From Corticicoccus populi (lineage in GTDB: Bacteria > Bacillota > Bacilli > Staphylococcales > Salinicoccaceae): a DNA stretch of 64,000 nt. Position 1 is the stretch's first letter. The number at the start of each line of letters is the position of its first letter. Made by a program: the position numbers and the translations under genes. Location: positions 124,001-188,000 of the forward strand of contig NZ_JBHUOQ010000004.1 of NCBI RefSeq assembly GCF_042686195.1, given 5' to 3'. Below the pieces are notes generated by a model that searched no databases, had not been told where the DNA came from, and was given only the letters and a program-made list of their open reading frames with translations. Positions 33,338-41,349 of the stretch are shown here, one piece after another.

Positions 33338-34426
33338 ATGGAGACAAAACTTTCACAACTTTCTTTGACTAAAGATCATACCGGAGCAACGACTAATCCA
33401 ATCTATCTGGCAACTGCCTATGAGCATCCAAAACTTGGACAGTCTACCGGTTATGACTATACAAGAACTAAAAATCCCACACGTACACAATTTGAAGAAG
33501 CGTTCGCAGAATTAGAAGACGGGACGCATTCATTCGCAACATCAAGCGGTATGGCGGCAATTCAGCTCATCTGCAACCTGTTCAAACCCGGGGATGAAAT
33601 CCTCGTCAGCTTTGACTTATACGGCGGCACATTCAGAATGTTTGATTTTTATACCTCTACTTATAATATTAAATTTAAGTATGTCGATTTCTCAAATTTA
33701 GATGAAATTGAAGAAGAGATAAACCCAAACACTAAAGCATTCTTCATAGAGCCGATTTCAAATCCGTCAATGGATATTACACCACTCGAGCCGCTTTATA
33801 AAATCGCTCAAAAGAATAATATCATGACCATTATTGATAACACTTTTTTAACACCTTACCTCTCCCGGCCGCTTCAGGAGGGTGCTGACATTGTAATTCA
33901 TTCGGCCACAAAATATATAGGCGGTCATAACGATGTCCTCGCAGGAGTGGTCACGGTTAAGGATGAAACACTTGGAGAAAAACTATTTGAATTTCATAAT
34001 ATGACAGGCGCTACACTATCTCCGATTGACAGTTATCTCCTGATTAGAGGTTTAAAAACACTTCACTTAAGAATGGAGCGTTCAAGTGAAAATGCCCGGG
34101 CAGTCGCTGCACACTTTGATAATCATGAGGCAATAGAAGAAGTCATGTACTCAGGGAAGACAGGAATGCTCAGCCTCAGACTTGATGAGAAGTACAGTGT
34201 TGCAAAACTCCTTGAAAATATTGAAGTATGTACGTTTGCCGAGAGTCTCGGAGGTACAGAAACATTTATTACTTTCCCTTTCACACAGACACATGCAGAT
34301 ATGCCGGTGGATGAGTTGAGAAAACGCCGGATCGATGAGCAGTTGATTCGTTTGTCCATAGGTATTGAAAATGTCCAGGATGTAATTGATGACATTGAGA
34401 ATGCATTAAAAAACAGGAGAACATAA
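33338..34426 (+). CDS. metI: Cystathionine gamma-synthase / O-acetylhomoserine thiolyase, MetI type
   Basis: This 362-residue PLP enzyme of the Cys/Met family has GYDYTRTKNPTRTQFEEAFA, ATSSGMAAIQLICNLF and the PLP lysine in VIHSATKYIGGHNDVLAG. It lacks the extra loop of MetY, so it should condense an O-acyl homoserine with cysteine, or with sulfide, as Bacillus MetI does. GGAGG precedes the ATG. It stands alone, with no metC partner adjacent and no visible riboswitch. With MetY at 23.6 kb the organism appears to have both direct sulfhydrylation and a route through cystathionine. Confidence 0.82.
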   Translation: METKLSQLSLTKDHTGATTNPIYLATAYEHPKLGQSTGYDYTRTKNPTRTQFEEAFAELEDGTHSFATSSGMAAIQLICNLFKPGDEILVSFDLYGGTFRMFDFYTSTYNIKFKYVDFSNLDEIEEEINPNTKAFFIEPISNPSMDITPLEPLYKIAQKNNIMTIIDNTFLTPYLSRPLQEGADIVIHSATKYIGGHNDVLAGVVTVKDETLGEKLFEFHNMTGATLSPIDSYLLIRGLKTLHLRMERSSENARAVAAHFDNHEAIEEVMYSGKTGMLSLRLDEKYSVAKLLENIEVCTFAESLGGTETFITFPFTQTHADMPVDELRKRRIDEQLIRLSIGIENVQDVIDDIENALKNRRT

Positions 34427-34455
34427 GAAGCAGGCGGAAGATCCGCCTGCTTCTT
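34425..34455 (+). terminator. Terminator after metI
   Basis: AAGAAGCAGGCGGA (34425-34438) pairs perfectly with TCCGCCTGCTTCTT (34442-34455) around a three-base loop. It starts in the metI stop codon. Confidence 0.92.
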
Positions 34456-34524
34456 AATTTATATTATTTAGTTTTAAACCTGCAGGAACACAGGCATTAT
34501 TGGAGCGTTATTCAGCCACTTTAG

Positions 34525-36027
34525 TTATGACAATATTACTTTTGATTCTTTTAAATCCAGAACTTCATCTGTATCTTCCTGGACTTTTTTGTAGAGTTCC
34601 GGCTCTTCTGAAAGCATTAATCCAAGAGATGGGATCATGTCTTTCAGTTTCGGCAGCCATTCTTTATATTCTTCGGGGAAGCAGCGTTTAAGTATATCAA
34701 TCATTACCTCAACTGATACAGACGCACCCGGTGACGCACCAAGCAGTGCTGCGATACTTCCATCTTCACTTGTAATTACCTCAGTACCGAACTGCAGCGT
34801 TCCTTTACCGTTACTTTCTGTGTCTTTTATCACCTGCACCCTTTGTCCTGCAACAACAGTTTCCCAGTCATTACTGACTGCATTCGGGACAAACTCCCTT
34901 AATTCATTCATACGGGCTTCTTCTGATAATAACACCTGCTGAACTAAGTATTTGGTCAATCCCATTTCTTTCGCCCCTGCTGCAAGCATTGTAGTAACGT
35001 TATACGGTTTTACTGATCCGATCAGGTCAAAATATGATCCTGTTTTTAAAAACTTCGGTGAAAAACCTGCAAAAGGTCCGAATAACAAAGACTTTTTCCC
35101 GTCTATATAACGTGTATCAAGATGCGGCACAGACATCGGAGGTGCACCGACTTTCGCCTTGCCGTAAACTTTCCCTTCATGCTTTTCTACAATTTCCGGA
35201 TTATTACACACTAAAAATAAACCACTGACCGGAAATCCGCCGACATGCTTTGATTCTTTTATTTTTGTCTTCTGAAGCAACGGCAGTGTCGCCCCGCCCG
35301 CTCCAATAAATACAAAGCGGCTGATGTGATATTCAACGTGACCCGTTGTTGAATTTTTTACTTTAACCTGCCATTTTTCAGATCCCAGCTTTTTTATATC
35401 CAGCACTTCATGATTATAGTTCAATGATGCCCCGGAACGTTCAAGCAGATTGAATAGTTTACGTGTTAAACTTCCAAAATTAATATCTGTACCATATTTT
35501 ATTTTTGTTGCTGCGATTGGAAGATTTTCTCCACGCCCCTCCATCATCAAAGGCATCCATTCCCGAAGTTTTTCATGATTACTTGAAAACTCCATACCTT
35601 CAAATAACGGGTTATTTACCAGTGCTTCCATACGTCTTTTCAGGAAGTTTACGTTCTTCTCTCCTTCAACAAAACTCAAGTGTGGAACCGCTTTAATAAA
35701 ATCGCCGGGTTTATCGAGTTTTCCATCACGGACTAATGACGCCCAGAACTGTTTTGACAGCTGGAACTGCTCGTTAACTTTGACTGCTTTATGAATATCC
35801 AGACTTCCATCTTTACTTTCGGGTGTATAGTTTAATTCACACAATGCAGAATGACCTGTTCCTGCATTATTCATTGCATCAGAACTCTCAAGTGCCGGAG
35901 CGCCTAACTTTTCAAATACTTTAATTCCCCAGTCCGGGTTCAGCTCTTTAATCAATGTGCCTAATGTAGCACTCATTATTCCACTACCAATTAAAATTAC
36001 ATCTGTGTTAGTTTTTACATTGTTCAT
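34525..36027 (-). CDS. mqo: Malate:quinone oxidoreductase
   Basis: Mqo is a peripheral membrane FAD enzyme that oxidises malate to oxaloacetate and passes electrons to menaquinone. The 500-residue protein begins with a dinucleotide-binding motif, VILIGSGIMSATLGTLI, followed by VFEKLGAPALESSDAMNNAGTGHSALCELNYTP, a hallmark of Mqo. RFVFIGAGGATLPLLQKT and FPVSGLFLVC follow. The size is that of staphylococcal Mqo (about 492-500). The start ATG at 36027 has GGGAG somewhat far upstream. No clear terminator was found between its stop and the metI terminator. Confidence 0.94.
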   Translation of the reverse strand: MNNVKTNTDVILIGSGIMSATLGTLIKELNPDWGIKVFEKLGAPALESSDAMNNAGTGHSALCELNYTPESKDGSLDIHKAVKVNEQFQLSKQFWASLVRDGKLDKPGDFIKAVPHLSFVEGEKNVNFLKRRMEALVNNPLFEGMEFSSNHEKLREWMPLMMEGRGENLPIAATKIKYGTDINFGSLTRKLFNLLERSGASLNYNHEVLDIKKLGSEKWQVKVKNSTTGHVEYHISRFVFIGAGGATLPLLQKTKIKESKHVGGFPVSGLFLVCNNPEIVEKHEGKVYGKAKVGAPPMSVPHLDTRYIDGKKSLLFGPFAGFSPKFLKTGSYFDLIGSVKPYNVTTMLAAGAKEMGLTKYLVQQVLLSEEARMNELREFVPNAVSNDWETVVAGQRVQVIKDTESNGKGTLQFGTEVITSEDGSIAALLGASPGASVSVEVMIDILKRCFPEEYKEWLPKLKDMIPSLGLMLSEEPELYKKVQEDTDEVLDLKESKVILS

Positions 36028-36216
36028 CTTAACTGCAATGCTCCCTTACTACATAATTAAAAATCATCAATATGTAAAATACGTACTTGATGATTTATAT
36101 ATGACAAATTATTCTATCAACACTCTTAATTATACTCCTTTTAATTTAATGATAAAAGGGGGTAATTAGTGATACCACTTTATCAATGTGACATACTGAT
36201 TGAAAAGTTGTTATTC
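36028..36216. other. Intergenic region upstream of mqo
   Basis: This A/T-rich stretch has no open frame with a ribosome site. It should hold the mqo promoter (TATAT- and TTATAATT-like boxes near 36090-36110), but I see no recognisable operator or RNA structure. Confidence 0.5.
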
Positions 36217-36250
36217 AAAAAAGGAGATACAGCAAAAATTGCTGCACCTC
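36217..36250 (-). terminator. Terminator after the PH-domain gene
   Basis: On the minus strand GAGGTGCAGCAA (36250-36239) pairs with TTGCTGTATCTC (36235-36224), with two G-U pairs, around a TTT loop, followed by a T-run. Confidence 0.85.
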
Positions 36251-36269
36251 TCTTTTAAAGCCGGTTGAA

Positions 36270-36602
36270 TTAAGCATTGATTTTTTTTGTAACATAATCA
36301 ACGAATTCTGCTTCATCACCGTCAGTGATATTAACCATTGCGATTCTTCCCATACCTTCGGGGAATTCCAAAAACAGTGCCTCTTTTTCTACATATACTT
36401 TAATAATGTCCTGATAGCTGAACACACGCTTATATGCTTCCCCGTTCATATCAACACTCATAATCATTCTTTCATTGGTTGTGATATAAGCGCCGGGAAA
36501 CTCTGTCTGTTCTCCGACTTTATATAATAAAGTTCCTTCAACGCCGGGACCTAACTTCTCCGTTGGATACAATTCTGATTGCTCAATATTTAATAAACTC
36601 AT
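36270..36602 (-). CDS. Bacterial PH-like domain protein
   Basis: This 110-residue protein consists of a single beta-rich domain. It begins MSLLNIEQSELYPTEKLGPG, and motifs such as GTLLYKVGEQTEFPGAYITTNERMI and RVFSYQDIIKVYVEKEALFLEF resemble the YokE-type bacterial PH domain, a fold of seven strands plus a C-terminal helix (AEFVDYVTKKIN). Its start overlaps the HAD gene stop by 4 bases (ATGA), and GGAGG lies within the end of that gene, so the two are translationally coupled. Ligand and role are unknown. It ends at a terminator. Confidence 0.65.
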   Translation of the reverse strand: MSLLNIEQSELYPTEKLGPGVEGTLLYKVGEQTEFPGAYITTNERMIMSVDMNGEAYKRVFSYQDIIKVYVEKEALFLEFPEGMGRIAMVNITDGDEAEFVDYVTKKINA

Positions 36603-37285
36603 AGTGAACCTCCATTTTCTTCTGAATAAATTCTCCAATTATTTGACTGCGCTGTTTCAAGCAGTTTTGGGTCGGGTGTTACAGCAACCGGATGACCGAC
36701 GAGCTCAAGCATTTTTAAGTCTGTGTAACTGTCACTGTATGCACAGGATTCATTCCAATCAATCTGTTTATCATGAAAATGCTGCTTTATGCTGTCAATC
36801 TTACCCTCGGCATGAACACGCTGGACACCTTCTTTATAGTTATATGCACCACCGCTGTAATGCACCTCGGTGCCAATAATACAGTCAAAATGTCCCTTAT
36901 CAAATAACGCCTCTAGTAACGGAACATATGCACCTGAGATGAGTACTGTATAATAATTTTTTTGTCTTAACTCTTTTATTTCTTCAATGAGGGATGTTCT
37001 TAAATCCTCTGCCATTCCTGCTGCTGCCTGAGCGAAAAAGTCTTCTATTTCTGCTTTACTCCGTCCCTTAAAAGACAGCATGTACAGTTCCATCGCCTTC
37101 TTCTGCATGAGCATTTTAGAAATAATATTAAGCTTATAAGCCGTATATACCGGCAAAAATTTCGTCATAAATATTCTGTAAGATTTTTTATACTCAGGAT
37201 GCGTTTTTAATTTTTCCATCAGAATATTAAATGTCTCATATGGATATATCGTGCCGTCAAAATCAAATAATGCAACTTTCATCAT
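36599..37285 (-). CDS. HAD-IB family hydrolase (SerB-like)
   Basis: This 228-residue protein begins MMKVALFDFDGTIYPYETFN, the DxDGT motif of HAD phosphatases. It has VLISGAYVPLLEAL (motif II Ser) and SCAYSDSYTDLKMLELVGHPVAVTPD (motifs III and IV), typical of the HAD-IB subclass that includes phosphoserine phosphatase SerB. A phosphoserine phosphatase role would complete the serine pathway of the serA region, but this is only a possibility. AAAGGAT precedes the double ATG. It is divergent from ytoQ and coupled to the PH-domain gene. Confidence 0.8.
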   Translation of the reverse strand: MMKVALFDFDGTIYPYETFNILMEKLKTHPEYKKSYRIFMTKFLPVYTAYKLNIISKMLMQKKAMELYMLSFKGRSKAEIEDFFAQAAAGMAEDLRTSLIEEIKELRQKNYYTVLISGAYVPLLEALFDKGHFDCIIGTEVHYSGGAYNYKEGVQRVHAEGKIDSIKQHFHDKQIDWNESCAYSDSYTDLKMLELVGHPVAVTPDPKLLETAQSNNWRIYSEENGGSL

Positions 37286-37394
37286 GATTGGTTATCCTTT
37301 CAAAAAAGATACAAAATTACTGCAAACACATTTTAACACATTTAAAGACGGGTATAATAATGATGAATCTTATTTATTTCAAGGAGGAATATTC

Positions 37395-37835
37395 ATGGAA
37401 TTTACTGTGTATTTAGCCGGTCATATCCACGGAAGCTGGCGTGATGATTTAACTGAAAAAGCAAAGGAGAAAGGACTCCCTCTCAACTTCGTCTCTCCTC
37501 AGACTGATCATGATTTATCGGATAATATCGGTGAACAAATTTTAGGAGAGCAGCCGGGTCCGTTTTTTAAGGATGATGCCGCATCCAGTGTCAACAATTT
37601 CAGAACATCCGTATTAATGAATAAGGCTGATTTTGTCATTGCTTTATTCGGGGAAGAATACAAGCAGTGGAACACTACAATGGACGTTGCAACGGCGATA
37701 CATTCAGGAAAACCGGTCATTATTGTCCGTCCTGAATCAGTGATTCATCCTTTGAAAGAATTATCCAACAAAGCAAATGTCACAGTAGAAACACTTGACC
37801 AGGCACTCGAGGTCATTGAATATATTTATAAATAA
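37395..37835 (+). CDS. ytoQ: YtoQ family protein
   Basis: This 146-residue protein begins MEFTVYLAGHIHGSWRDDL and continues with VSPQTDHDLSDNIGE and ALFGEEYKQWNTTMDVATAIHSGKPVIIVRPE. It resembles the YtoQ family, whose fold recalls nucleoside 2-deoxyribosyltransferases, but no function is established. The start at 37395 has AAGGAGGAA upstream; the frame is open further upstream without a ribosome site. A short hairpin (37832-37848) contains both its stop codon and that of the convergent LysR gene. Confidence 0.82.
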   Translation: MEFTVYLAGHIHGSWRDDLTEKAKEKGLPLNFVSPQTDHDLSDNIGEQILGEQPGPFFKDDAASSVNNFRTSVLMNKADFVIALFGEEYKQWNTTMDVATAIHSGKPVIIVRPESVIHPLKELSNKANVTVETLDQALEVIEYIYK

Positions 37836-37848
37836 CGCACAGCGTTAT
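37832..37848. terminator. Short hairpin spanning both stop codons of ytoQ and the LysR gene
   Basis: ATAACGC (37832-37838) pairs with GCGTTAT (37842-37848) around ACA. It is weak and has no good U-run; termination may be inefficient here. Confidence 0.45.
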
Positions 37849-38759
37849 AAGAGCTTATACAACGCCATACACTGTTCAAGTTCTTCCAGGTACAGCTTCG
37901 CCATCCGGCTGAGCTGTGCTTTTTTATTTACAATCCACCCTACATTAATATTATCTTTAATATCCAGCGGTATCGGTATAATATCGGTGCCGTTTAACTT
38001 CTCACTGAGTATCCCTGTTGAAATCGTATAACCATTCAAGCCGATCAGACAGTTAAATAGTGTCGCTCTGTCACTCACCTGGATACTCTTCGATACTTTT
38101 AAAGTACTTAAAATTTCCTCTGAAAAATAAAATGAATTATTCTCACCCTGTTCGTATGACAGGCGGGGGTATGGATCAAGCTCATCTATTCCTACTGATT
38201 TTTTTGAAGCAAGTGGATTATCCTTACTGATAAATACATGCGGTCTCGCAGTAAAGAGCGGCGTGAATTCAAGCTGACTCTCTTTCAGGAGCTGTGAGAT
38301 AATTTTTTCATTAAATTGGTTCATATATAGAATACCAATCTCACTCTTCAGGTTTTTAACATCTTCGATAATTTCAAACGTTCTCGACTCTTTAAGTGAA
38401 AATTGATATTTATCCCCTCCATACTTATCAATCATCATTACCATCGCATCCACAGAGAATGAGTAATGCTGGGTCGAAACTGACAACAACTGCTCCTGGT
38501 AAGGTTTATCGAGATACCTGTTCTCCATCAATTCAACCTGCTCAACAACCTGTCTTGCATAACTCAAAAACTCTGCACCGTCAGACGATAAAGAAATCCC
38601 TTTTGAAGTTCTTGTAAATATATTGATCCCCATCTCACTCTCAAGCTCTTTGATGGCTTTAGACAGTGTCGGCTGTGAAATATACAGCCCTCTCGCCGCT
38701 TCATTAATCGATCCGCTGTTTACTACAGCAATTAAATATCTCAATTGTTGAATGGACAT
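37845..38759 (-). CDS. LysR-type regulator divergent from the methionine operon
   Basis: This 304-residue LysR-type regulator begins MSIQQLRYLIAVVNSGSINE, with the helix-turn-helix at AARGLYISQPTLSKAIKELESEMGINIFTR, and has a C-terminal effector-binding domain. A GTG at 38771 would add four residues but lies in the GTGAGGT ribosome site, so ATG 38759 is chosen. It is divergent from the YxjG-like gene with a T-N11-A-type inverted repeat between them (38780-38794), which makes it the likely activator of the downstream methionine operon. The effector is not known; a homocysteine or cysteine precursor would fit by analogy with MetR, CmbR or CysL. Confidence 0.87.
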   Translation of the reverse strand: MSIQQLRYLIAVVNSGSINEAARGLYISQPTLSKAIKELESEMGINIFTRTSKGISLSSDGAEFLSYARQVVEQVELMENRYLDKPYQEQLLSVSTQHYSFSVDAMVMMIDKYGGDKYQFSLKESRTFEIIEDVKNLKSEIGILYMNQFNEKIISQLLKESQLEFTPLFTARPHVFISKDNPLASKKSVGIDELDPYPRLSYEQGENNSFYFSEEILSTLKVSKSIQVSDRATLFNCLIGLNGYTISTGILSEKLNGTDIIPIPLDIKDNINVGWIVNKKAQLSRMAKLYLEELEQCMALYKLL

Positions 38760-38779
38760 AAAATACCTCACTTTCTGTT

Positions 38780-38794
38780 ATAGCTAAAAGTTAT
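38780..38794. promoter_or_regulatory. Candidate LysR-type operator
   Basis: ATAGCTAAAAGTTAT is an imperfect inverted repeat (ATA-N-CT-AAA-AG-N-TAT) of the T-N11-A class. It lies in the 121-base region between the divergent LysR gene and the methionine operon, close to the LysR start. Confidence 0.6.
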
Positions 38795-38880
38795 ATCAAT
38801 GTATTCAAAACATCAGTTAGTCTATATCTTACAGTCATGATAGGATTTATACAATACTTTTTAAAGAGAGGTTATTGGAA

Positions 38881-39972
38881 ATGGGATTAGAGATATACAG
38901 ATACGACCATGTCGGGAGCTTATTAAGACCCGCAGTATTAAAAGAAGCACGTGAAAAATATGCAGCTGATGAAATCACTCTTGAGGCTCTAAGAGAGGTT
39001 GAAGATAAAGAAATCGCGCGCATCGTTGAAAAACAGAAATCACTCGGTCTGAAAGCCGTTTCCGATGGTGAATTCAGACGTGCATGGTGGCACTTCGATT
39101 TTCTCGAAGGGCTCGGTGGCGTCACCGGTACGGAAGGCGGCGGTGGTATTCAGTTTAAGAATACGACGACAAAAGCAAGACAAATCAAGGTCTCGGATAA
39201 ACTTCATTACCAGACACACCCTGAACTGAAGTTCTTTAAATACCTTCAGGAAACAGCAGGAGATACTGTTGCGAAATATGCGATTCCAAGTCCTAATATG
39301 CTTCACTTCCGCGGAGAAGTGAGTGAAGATATCTATCCGGATGAAGAAGTTTTCTTTGATGACCTTGTAGAAACATACCGTCAGGTGCTCAAAGACTTCT
39401 ATGATGCTGGCTGCCGATATCTTCAGCTGGATGACACTTCATGGGGTTACTTATGTTCTGATGAGCAGAGACAGAAGCTGATTGAGCAGGGGAAAGATCC
39501 TGATGCTTTAAAAGAAAAATACCTGGAAACTCTGAACAGGGTTGTTGAAGGAAAGCCTGAAGACTTAAAAATCACGATGCACATATGCCGCGGAAACTTC
39601 CGCTCTACATGGATTACGTCCGGCGGTTATGAACCGGTCGCAAAAGAAATATTCGGCCGCTTGAATATTGACGGCTTCTTTTTGGAATATGACAGTGACC
39701 GCTCCGGAGATTTCAGACCGCTCAGACACGTCAACCGGGATAATGTATTTATCGTACTCGGTCTGATTACTTCCAAAGACGGTGTACTTGAAGATCCTGA
39801 TGCAGTAAAAGCACGTATCAAAGAAGCGAGTGAATATGTTCCTCTTGAACAGCTTGCCCTGAGTCCACAGTGCGGTTTTGCATCAACTGAAGAAGGCAAT
39901 GTACTCACCGAAGACGATCAGTGGAACAAAATCAAACACGTCATCAGTATCGCAGAAGATGTATGGAAATAA
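38881..39972 (+). CDS. MetE C-terminal-domain-like methionine synthase (YxjG/YxjH type)
   Basis: This 363-residue protein corresponds to the catalytic half of cobalamin-independent methionine synthase. It begins MGLEIYRYDHVGSLLRPAVL; LQLDDTSWGYL, ITMHICRGNFRS and LALSPQCGFAST carry the zinc ligands His, Cys and Cys. YxjG/YxjH relatives in Bacillus are methionine-regulated and thought to methylate homocysteine from an alternative donor. The ATG at 38881 has AGAGAGG at proper distance; a TTG at 38875 is the alternative. It is the first gene of an operon with an MFS transporter, YitJ and MetE, under a divergent LysR regulator. Confidence 0.88.
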   Translation: MGLEIYRYDHVGSLLRPAVLKEAREKYAADEITLEALREVEDKEIARIVEKQKSLGLKAVSDGEFRRAWWHFDFLEGLGGVTGTEGGGGIQFKNTTTKARQIKVSDKLHYQTHPELKFFKYLQETAGDTVAKYAIPSPNMLHFRGEVSEDIYPDEEVFFDDLVETYRQVLKDFYDAGCRYLQLDDTSWGYLCSDEQRQKLIEQGKDPDALKEKYLETLNRVVEGKPEDLKITMHICRGNFRSTWITSGGYEPVAKEIFGRLNIDGFFLEYDSDRSGDFRPLRHVNRDNVFIVLGLITSKDGVLEDPDAVKARIKEASEYVPLEQLALSPQCGFASTEEGNVLTEDDQWNKIKHVISIAEDVWK

Positions 39973-39989
39973 ATGATGGAGAGATGTAA

Positions 39990-41345
39990 ATGAACAAAGT
40001 TAATCCCGAAACGGTTATTGCTCAAAGTAAATTCAATAAATTTCACCTTGTAATATTTTTATGGTGCTTCTTCGCCATATCATCAGACGGCTTTGATATT
40101 GCACTTTACGGTATCGCACTGCCCGAGATGCTTGTCGATTATAATATCACTCCTGCACAGGCCGGAGCGATCGGCAGTTATACGATGATTGGCATGATGG
40201 TCGGAACCTTCCTCCTCGGCTCACTCGGTGATGTCATAGGCAAGAAAAAAGTTCTGACTTTCAGCCTGATTATTATCGGCCTCTTTAATTTTCTGGCTGG
40301 TTTTGCACCAAATGAAACAACATTTATCATATTTCGTTTTATTGCTGCAATATGTATGGGTGGACTGATGCCTGCTGTCATCTCATTAATGGCTGAATAT
40401 TCCCCCCTTAAAAACAGAGCAATGATCGTTGCACTGATGTACACAGGTTATTCCATCGGGACAATCGGTGCTTCACTGTTCGGGATATTTGCACTTGAAT
40501 ACCTCAGCTGGCGCTTTTTATTCTGGATCAGCATACTAACATTACTTGTTATTCCGTTTCTGTTAAAGCAATTCCCTGAATCAACGACCTACCACGTCAG
40601 AAAAGGGAATAACGTTGAAATAGCCAACATTTTAAATAAAGTTACGGGAAGCAGCAGCTATTCCGAAAAAGATTCATTTTACCTCACTGATGTTTCACGT
40701 GAAACAAAAGGTGTGCCTGTACAGAAACTGTTCAATAACAACAGAGCGTTCAGCACTGTAATGTTCTGGATAGCTGTCATTGGTACTCTGATGATGATTG
40801 CAGGCCTCGGTAACTGGCTGCCGAACATTATGCAGGAATCCGGTTTCGGCGTGTCATCAAGCTTAATCTTCACAATGACACTTGCTGTCGGACAGATTGC
40901 AGGGACGATTGCAGGCGGCTACATGGTGGACCGTATCGGACATAGAAATGTACTTCTCACCCTGCTCTTCACCGGAACATTATGTTTTGCAGCACTCAGC
41001 TTTACTGGAAGTACAGCATTATTATTCGTTCTTATTGCAGTGGCAGGCGCTTGTACCGCAGGCACTCAAAACTTAATCAACCCGTATATTACAATGTTCT
41101 ATCCGACAGATATCAGGGGAACCGGCCTGAGCGTCGCAGTCGGGGTCGGGCGGATTGGTTCAGTGCTCGGACCGCTTCTCATCGGAATGATATTCATGAC
41201 AAATATTGCACCGCAGATGTCATTCCTCGGCTTTGCAATCCCATGCCTGCTCTCTGCTGTTGCACTGCTGTTCGTACAGGAAAAACATGCAACCATCGTC
41301 CAGCGCGGACGGAAAGTGAATCACAGATTATCTACTCAGGAGTGA
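39990..41345 (+). CDS. MFS transporter, AAHS-like, in the methionine operon
   Basis: This 451-residue transporter has 12 membrane helices. It carries SSDGFDIALYGIALPEMLVDY in helix 1, the MFS motif GSLGDVIGKKKVLTFSL in loop 2-3, and GGYMVDRIGHRNVLLTLL in loop 8-9. The DGFD motif and layout are those of the aromatic acid:H+ symporter (AAHS) branch. Its place between two methionine-synthesis enzymes points to import of a methyl donor, homocysteine or a methionine precursor, or export of a thiol. No aromatic catabolism genes are nearby. AGAGATG precedes the ATG, and the next gene follows after 4 bases. Confidence 0.85.
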   Translation: MNKVNPETVIAQSKFNKFHLVIFLWCFFAISSDGFDIALYGIALPEMLVDYNITPAQAGAIGSYTMIGMMVGTFLLGSLGDVIGKKKVLTFSLIIIGLFNFLAGFAPNETTFIIFRFIAAICMGGLMPAVISLMAEYSPLKNRAMIVALMYTGYSIGTIGASLFGIFALEYLSWRFLFWISILTLLVIPFLLKQFPESTTYHVRKGNNVEIANILNKVTGSSSYSEKDSFYLTDVSRETKGVPVQKLFNNNRAFSTVMFWIAVIGTLMMIAGLGNWLPNIMQESGFGVSSSLIFTMTLAVGQIAGTIAGGYMVDRIGHRNVLLTLLFTGTLCFAALSFTGSTALLFVLIAVAGACTAGTQNLINPYITMFYPTDIRGTGLSVAVGVGRIGSVLGPLLIGMIFMTNIAPQMSFLGFAIPCLLSAVALLFVQEKHATIVQRGRKVNHRLSTQE

Positions 41346-41349
41346 TTAC

